Assembly (NCBI GenBank): GCA_900555005.1
Contig: USJM01000036.1
Span: 1-12,686 of the forward strand
DNA: 12,686 bases
DNA from: an uncultured Lachnospiraceae bacterium
GTDB lineage: Bacteria > Bacillota_A > Clostridia > Lachnospirales > Lachnospiraceae
Direction: 5' to 3'
The notes under the pieces were generated by a model. It did no database searches and had not been told where the DNA came from. It was given only the letters and a program-made list of their open reading frames with translations. Both the position numbers and the translations under genes were made by a program. Shown piece after piece: positions 8,949-12,686 of this stretch. Numbering within the stretch: the stretch's first letter is position 1; each line of letters starts with the position of its first letter.

Positions 8949-9481
8949 ATGAATTCAGCTCTTTTACCGGTATCTGTTCTGACCGCAGGCGGCAGCTCCG
9001 CAGCTGCGGGCGGCGGCGGACTTTTTATGATGATCATCTATATGGTCATCATCTTCGGCGCGATGTACTTCTTCGCGATTCGTCCGCAGAAGAAGGAGCA
9101 GAAGAGACTGCAACGATGATTTCACAGATGGAGGTCGGAGACACGGTTGTCACAACCTCCGGCTTCTACGGCATTGTGATCGCTGTCGATGAGGAGGACT
9201 GCATCGTGGAGTTCGGCAACAACAAGAACTGCCGCATTCCGATGAGAAAGTCCGCGATTGCCGAGATTGAAAAGGCATCCGACTCCGCTCCGGCACCTTC
9301 TGAGCCGGAGAAGACCACGGAAAGTGCTGCTCCGAAAAAAGCTGCTGTCAAGGGACCGAGAGCCGCTGCAAGAGAGGCAAAGGAAGCCATGAAGCAGGCA
9401 AGAATTCAGGAGAAGGAGAAGGCCGTCGAGGAAAACAAGGCAGCCAGGGAAGCGAAGGAAGAGGAGAAAGAGCAGCAGTAA
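8949..9481 (+). CDS. yajC: Preprotein translocase subunit YajC, one frameshift
   Basis: YajC is a small membrane protein of the SecDF-YajC complex that assists Sec-dependent protein export. The start ATG 8949 follows AGGAGG (8935-8940) by eight bases. A Gly/Ala-rich N-terminus leads to one membrane segment (about residues 24-43, MMIIYMVIIFGAMYFF) and the hallmark IRPQKKEQKR. The first frame then stops at 9117-9119; inserting one base near 9113-9115 joins it to MISQMEVGDTVVTTSGFYG, the well-conserved YajC core, which continues through VEFGNNKNCRIPMRKSAI. The tail after about residue 115 is an unusual Ala/Glu/Lys-rich, probably helical stretch (REAKEAMKQARIQEKEKAVE). The joined protein has about 177 residues, longer than the usual roughly 90-130. 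secD and secF do not follow. Confidence 0.9.
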
Positions 9482-9497
9482 TGCTGTATAACAGCAT
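9481..9497 (+). other. Perfect inverted repeat directly after the yajC stop codon
   Basis: ATGCTGT (9481-9487) and ACAGCAT (9491-9497) form a perfect 7-base-pair arm around a 3-base loop, starting at the last base of the TAA stop. There is no T run, so it is not a classic terminator by itself. It could stabilise the 3' end or be part of the terminating region that follows. Confidence 0.5.
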
Positions 9498-9516
9498 GAG
9501 GTCATGCCAGGGAAGG

Positions 9517-9550
9517 TGCGCCGCAGAAAGATGCAGGCGCGCATTTTTTT
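9517..9550 (+). terminator. Rho-independent terminator after yajC
   Basis: TGCGC at 9517-9521 pairs with GCGCA at 9539-9543, with more G-C pairing possible inward through a bulge, and is followed by seven T at 9544-9550. This GC-rich stem plus T run lies 35 bases after yajC and before the antiporter gene, so it should end the yajC transcript. Confidence 0.7.
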
Positions 9551-9617
9551 AAGAAGACGCGTCAGGCGATGCTGAAAGCCTGTGTTTGAGCTTTGCAACA
9601 GGGGGCTTGCACACATG

Positions 9618-9626
9618 TGCTATGAT
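9618..9626 (+). promoter_or_regulatory. Candidate extended -10 promoter for the antiporter gene
   Basis: TGC followed by TATGAT at 9621-9626 matches an extended -10 element. No good -35 lies 17 bases upstream. It sits after the yajC terminator and 60 bases upstream of the antiporter ATG, where a promoter is expected. A short GCACA/TGTGC inverted repeat overlaps it (9609-9620). Confidence 0.4.
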
Positions 9627-9685
9627 GGAATGCGGCACAGGCTCCGGAAGTGGCGGAACCAACGATATGAGTGAGGAGGCATCTT

Positions 9686-10864
9686 ATGGATACACTTGAA
9701 ATACTCAAAGACCTATGCATTATTCTGGTCTTCGGCAAGTTTTTCAGCCTGGTGGCGCGGAAACTGCATATGCCGGAAGTAGCAGGACTGATCATATCCG
9801 GAATCCTGATCGGTCCGAGCGTATTTGGTCTTGTGAAGCAGAGTAACTTTCTTTCCGGCATGGGAGAGATCGGCGTCATTCTGCTGATGTTCTCGGCAGG
9901 ACTTGAGACCGATATGGGAAAACTGAAGGAATCCGGGCTGAAGGCAACGCTGATTGCTCTTGCAGGCGTTGCGGTCCCTGTTTTCGCCGGAACCATTCTG
10001 TACATGTGCTTCTATGGGTTTGCAGGACCCGGAAGCGAAGAATTCATGAAGGGACTCTTTATCGGGACGATCCTTGCGGCAACCTCCGTCTCGATCACCG
10101 TTCAGGCGCTCAAGGAGCTTGGCAAGCTGAACACGGCGGTCGGTACGACGATCATGAGCGCCGCCATCATCGATGATGTCATCGGCATCCTCGTCCTGAC
10201 CGCGGTCATGAGCATGAAGGATCCGTCCAACAACATCGGGGTGGTTGCCCTGAAGACACTGGCATTCTTTGCCATTGCCCTTGTCGGCGGATACTTCATC
10301 TTCCAGCTGATGAAAAAGCTGGAGAAGCGCTCTCCGCATACAAGAAGAATCCCGATTCTGGGTGTGGCACTTGCGTTTGCCCTTTCGTATATTGCGGATA
10401 AATATTTCGGTGTGGCAGATATCACCGGCGCCTACTGTGCAGGCGTTATCCTCTGCTCGCTCAGAGAGTCCGATTACATCGAGCGGAAGGTTGATATTAA
10501 TTCCTACATGATCTTCGGACCTGTATTCTTCGCAAGCATCGGCCTTCAGACCAACCTGCGTCAGCTTGATACAACGATCCTTGTTTTCTCACTTGCATTT
10601 GTCGTGGTCGGACTCGTCGGAAAGATCATCGGCTGCGGCCTGATGGGGCGTGCGTGCGGGTTCAACGGACACGACAGCATGAAGATCGGTGTCGGCATGA
10701 TGACCCGTGGCGAGGTTGCGCTGATTGTCGCGCAGCGCGGACTGAAAGCAGGCCTGATGACCAGCTCCTATTTCACAGCCGTTATCCTGCTGATCATCGT
10801 CAGCTCGATTCTGACTCCGATTCTTCTGAAGATGCTCTACGAGAAATATCCGGAGGCAGCCTGA
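9686..10864 (+). CDS. CPA2-family cation:proton antiporter (KefB/NapA-like)
   Basis: A 392-residue polytopic membrane protein, intact, with about a dozen hydrophobic segments. It probably exchanges Na+ or K+ for H+ across the cytoplasmic membrane for pH or ion homeostasis. Family signs: VFGKFFSLVARKLHMPEVAG and GLIISGILIGPSVFG at the N-terminus, LLMFSAGLETD, TSVSITVQALKELG, and AAIIDDVIGILVL, where the Asp-Asp pair is the ion-binding signature of the NapA type. C-terminal markers are PVFFASIGLQTNLRQ and MMTRGEVALIVAQRGLKAG. There is no C-terminal RCK/TrkA-N domain, so it resembles Na+/H+ antiporters more than ligand-gated Kef potassium channels. The ATG at 9686 is preferred over the GTG at 9671 because AGGAGG at 9674-9679 is six bases before it. 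The substrate ion is inferred. Confidence 0.92.
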   Translation: MDTLEILKDLCIILVFGKFFSLVARKLHMPEVAGLIISGILIGPSVFGLVKQSNFLSGMGEIGVILLMFSAGLETDMGKLKESGLKATLIALAGVAVPVFAGTILYMCFYGFAGPGSEEFMKGLFIGTILAATSVSITVQALKELGKLNTAVGTTIMSAAIIDDVIGILVLTAVMSMKDPSNNIGVVALKTLAFFAIALVGGYFIFQLMKKLEKRSPHTRRIPILGVALAFALSYIADKYFGVADITGAYCAGVILCSLRESDYIERKVDINSYMIFGPVFFASIGLQTNLRQLDTTILVFSLAFVVVGLVGKIIGCGLMGRACGFNGHDSMKIGVGMMTRGEVALIVAQRGLKAGLMTSSYFTAVILLIIVSSILTPILLKMLYEKYPEAA

Positions 10865-10905
10865 GGAGAACCGCTTTCTGACCGCAAACCTCAGGAAAAG
10901 GCAGC

Positions 10906-10935
10906 TCTCAAAGAGGGGGATATCCGTCTTTGAGA
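10906..10935. other. Inverted repeat with a nested palindrome downstream of the antiporter gene
   Basis: TCTCAAAGA (10906-10914) and TCTTTGAGA (10927-10935) pair perfectly over nine bases, and the loop contains GGATATCC, itself a palindrome. No T run follows on the plus strand and only a weak one on the minus strand. It is 42 bases after the antiporter stop and 28 bases before the stronger terminator, so it may be an mRNA-end structure. Confidence 0.45.
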
Positions 10936-10962
10936 AAACAGATTAGAATTGTAAGAATGCAG

Positions 10963-11007
10963 AAAAAGCAGAGACTTCGGAGAATAATCCGCAGCCTCTG
11001 CTTTTTT
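10963..11007. terminator. Bidirectional rho-independent terminator
   Basis: AAAAAGCAGAG (10963-10973) pairs with CTCTGCTTTTT (10996-11006), and an inner CGGA/TCCG (10978-10981 with 10988-10991) extends the stem. On the plus strand the stem ends in six T (11002-11007); on the minus strand the A run supplies five U. It sits between the convergent antiporter and dpaL genes and can end transcription from both. Confidence 0.85.
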
Positions 11008-11031
11008 GTGCTTCATGCGTCTTTAATGCGG

Positions 11032-12230
11032 TCAGTCCAGACCCTCCCATACAACCTGTTTGTAATGGACAGGGTCTGTATCTCCCTCTGTGGAGAAGCA
11101 AAGAACGGTGGAGTCCGGCCCGAGCTCAAGCTCCTTCCGGATACCGCTGTAGCAGTCCTCCATCATGATTGTCGCGAGGGCGCCGAAAGTGGCGGCGCCG
11201 GATTCTCCGCTTGTGATATGCGGATCGTCCCTGAAACAGCCAGCCAGCATCCGCATGCCCCGGAGGGTCATCCGGTCTTCCCCGGAAATGAAGCCGGTTG
11301 CGTGATTGCGGAACAGATCCCAGCCGATTTCACAGGGTTCTCCGCAGGCAAGGCCTGCCATGCAGGAATCCATATCCCCTTCCACGATGACGCGGGAGCC
11401 GTCCCCTTTTTCATTGCTCCGGTACATGCAGTCCGCTGCGTGCGGCTCCACGACGATGATCTTCGGCGGGTTGTCCGGATAGAGCGCAGAGAAGTAGCCG
11501 GTCACAGCGCCGGCCATGCAGCCGACACCTGCCTGAACGAACACGTGGGTCGGACGCGTGCCGAGCTGCCCGGAGGCCTCGTCCGCCATCACACCGTAGC
11601 CCTGCATGATCCAGGACGGAATATCAAAGTATCCGGGCCAGGAGGTATCCTGGACGATGACACTGTGGGGCGTCGCCTCCGCAAGCCGGGCAGCCTTCCG
11701 CACGCATTCTCATAATTCAGATCTTCGATCGTCACTTCCGCGCCAAGCGCGCGGATGTTGTCGAAGCGGGACTTCGCGGTTCCCTTCGGCATCAGAATCA
11801 CGCAGCGCTGATGAAGCATCTGAGCCGTCCAGGCGACACCGCGTCCGTGATTGCCGTCCGTTGCGGAAAAGAACGTACAGGGGGCAAGCGTTTTCAGAAA
11901 ATGCTCGTCCGTCAGGACGCTGTAGGAAAGCTCCGATATATCTCTGCCGACTTCGTCTGCAAGAAATCTGCCCATCGCGTATGCCCCGCCGAGTGCCTTG
12001 AAGGAGTTCAGGCCATAGCGGAACGACTCATCCTTCACAGCGACCGTGCCGAGCCCGAGATAAGAGGCCATCTGCTTCAGGTTTTGGAGCGGTGTCTCCT
12101 GATACTGCGGAAAGGTTCTGTGAAAATTTCTGGCTTTGGTGACCTCTTCCTTCGACATGAGCGAAAGATAGGGATCTGAGGTCTTCGGAACCTGTCTGGA
12201 TTTGTATTTCAAATCGACGTGTGTAAACAT
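11032..12230 (-). CDS. dpaL: Diaminopropionate ammonia-lyase, one frameshift
   Basis: A PLP enzyme that converts 2,3-diaminopropionate to pyruvate and two ammonia (YgeX/DpaL family). Motifs: RYGLNSFKALGG with the PLP-binding Lys, SATDGNHGRGVAW, MPKGTAKSR, and the glycine-rich VQAGVGCMAGAV that holds the PLP phosphate. The start ATG at 12230 has a GGAGGAGG ribosome binding site five bases upstream. One base is missing between 11702 and 11703: EDLNYENA must join RKAARLAEATPH. With that base the protein has 399 residues, equal to the family length. It ends EGLD just before the bidirectional terminator. The gene is divergent from a second PLP-enzyme-like gene at 12444, so the two may be linked in amino-acid breakdown. 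Its substrate specificity is inferred from family membership. Confidence 0.95.
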
Positions 12231-12322
12231 GGCATCCTCCTCCGAAAAATAGGTTCGTTAAAACTCTGAAATCTTGTTTAAATATTCTATGCATAGTGTA
12301 TCACAACATACATGAAAACATG

Positions 12323-12329
12323 TTATACT
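12323..12329 (+). promoter_or_regulatory. Candidate -10 element in the divergent dpaL / PLP-enzyme region
   Basis: TTATACT at 12323-12329 contains TATACT, five of six matches to the -10 consensus, about 115 bases upstream of the ATG at 12444. No convincing -35 lies 16-18 bases upstream. The AT-rich stretch 12250-12350 also carries possible minus-strand elements for dpaL (TTGTGA reading left from about 12308), so it is the likely divergent promoter zone. AACAT and ATGTT at 12305-12324 flank a 10-base spacer and might be an operator. Confidence 0.4.
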
Positions 12330-12364
12330 GAAAAAAACAATTTTAGTCCGAACCTTTGAAAGGA

Positions 12365-12410
12365 AGCCTGAGCAGGCAGGTTGAGAGCCCGTCTGAGCAG
12401 GACCGGACGG
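12365..12410 (+). other. Structured leader with twin CTGAGCAGG motifs
   Basis: The 5' leader of the last gene has two identical CTGAGCAGG copies at 12368-12376 and 12393-12401, each inside a possible hairpin: GCC/GGC around the first, and CCGTC (12389-12393) with GACGG (12406-12410) around the second. I compared this mentally with glycine, guanidine, ZTP, SAM and cobalamin riboswitches and saw no match. It could be an RNA control element or coincidence. Confidence 0.35.
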
Positions 12411-12443
12411 AAGCATGGAGACGCACCCAGGAGGTATGCCGTT

Positions 12444-12686
12444 ATGATCGATCTTTCAGTCAACAAGGAAAGCCTGAAACACAACATCGAGAATGCGCGG
12501 AAGAACAACGTCATTCTCCCGACCTACGAAGAGATGAAGGATCCTGGAAAGATTCCGGCAAAGATTCAGGAAAAGCTGAAGAATGTCGGGCTGTGGGATG
12601 TGAACCCGCTGAACCTTTTCCGTATCACATGGAAGAACGAGCCGAAGGAGAAAGGCGGGCTCTTCCAGAGCGTCCCGAACTACATC
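12444..12686 (+). CDS. N-terminal part of a PLP-dependent-enzyme-like protein, cut by the window edge
   Basis: Eighty-one residues are visible, from ATG 12444, with AGGAGG (12429-12434) nine bases upstream. The start MIDLSVNKESLKHNIENA and the stretch NNVILPTYEEMKDPGKIP, then LFRITWKNEPKEKGGLF, resemble, from memory, the N-terminus of a cysteine synthase/tryptophan synthase beta-like PLP protein family in anaerobes. No catalytic lysine or PLP site is in view, because it would lie beyond the edge. So the assignment rests on N-terminal resemblance and on the neighbouring dpaL, and may be wrong. Its own reading frame shows no break so far. Confidence 0.5.
   Translation, partial: MIDLSVNKESLKHNIENARKNNVILPTYEEMKDPGKIPAKIQEKLKNVGLWDVNPLNLFRITWKNEPKEKGGLFQSVPNYI

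Noticed and set aside
10930..11715. 261-codon plus-strand open frame
   Set aside because: It crosses the bidirectional terminator and then runs antisense to dpaL; no domain seen.
12365..12410. Leader considered as a glycine or guanidine-II riboswitch
   Set aside because: The loops lack the ACGR of guanidine-II and the conserved glycine aptamer core is absent.

Overview
The window looks like part of the chromosome of an anaerobic Clostridia member, most likely Lachnospiraceae-like, with moderately high GC. The pointers are a giant acyl-CoA dehydratase activase fusion protein, a secreted protein with a Lys/Arg-rich Fn3-like C-terminus, a tgt-yajC pair, strong AGGAGG ribosome binding sites and a diaminopropionate ammonia-lyase. 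The taxon is inferred from protein style only. I see no tRNA, rRNA, CRISPR array, insertion sequence, phage gene or defence gene.

Layout: (1) 1-4144, minus strand: a very large protein of at least 1,381 residues with two tandem BadF/HgdC-type activase domains and dehydratase-like domains, running off the left edge. (2) 4145-4366: divergent intergenic region with candidate promoters and a hairpin over a ribosome binding site. (3) 4367-6790, plus strand: a secreted repeat-containing protein with a propeller-like middle and an Fn3-like end. (4) 6906-9481, plus strand: exonuclease III (xth), queuine/preQ1 tRNA-guanine transglycosylase (tgt) and the translocase subunit yajC; yajC has its own good promoter. 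(5) 9686-10864, plus strand: a CPA2-family cation:proton antiporter. (6) A bidirectional terminator at 10963-11007. (7) 11032-12230, minus strand: diaminopropionate ammonia-lyase (dpaL). (8) A divergent leader region, then from 12444 the start of a PLP-enzyme-like gene cut by the right edge.

The most striking property of this DNA is that six of its eight genes, all but xth, the antiporter and possibly the incomplete last one, need restored bases to read as full-length proteins. Where I could resolve them, these are single missing bases, mostly in short homopolymers; tgt instead carries an abnormal G7-C-G18 tract. Five genes match well-known families or a recognisable architecture on both sides of each break, and their positions look like sequence error rather than decay. 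I therefore annotate them as whole genes with frameshifts and list each break.

The genes do not form one pathway. The activase fusion is predicted to concern ATP-driven electron transfer to a 2-hydroxyacyl-CoA dehydratase-type enzyme; xth, tgt and yajC are housekeeping; dpaL and the neighbouring PLP-type gene share a regulatory region and could be linked in amino-acid metabolism. I found no clear sign of a wholly new system. The best leads are the tandem activase architecture and the structured leader before the last gene.
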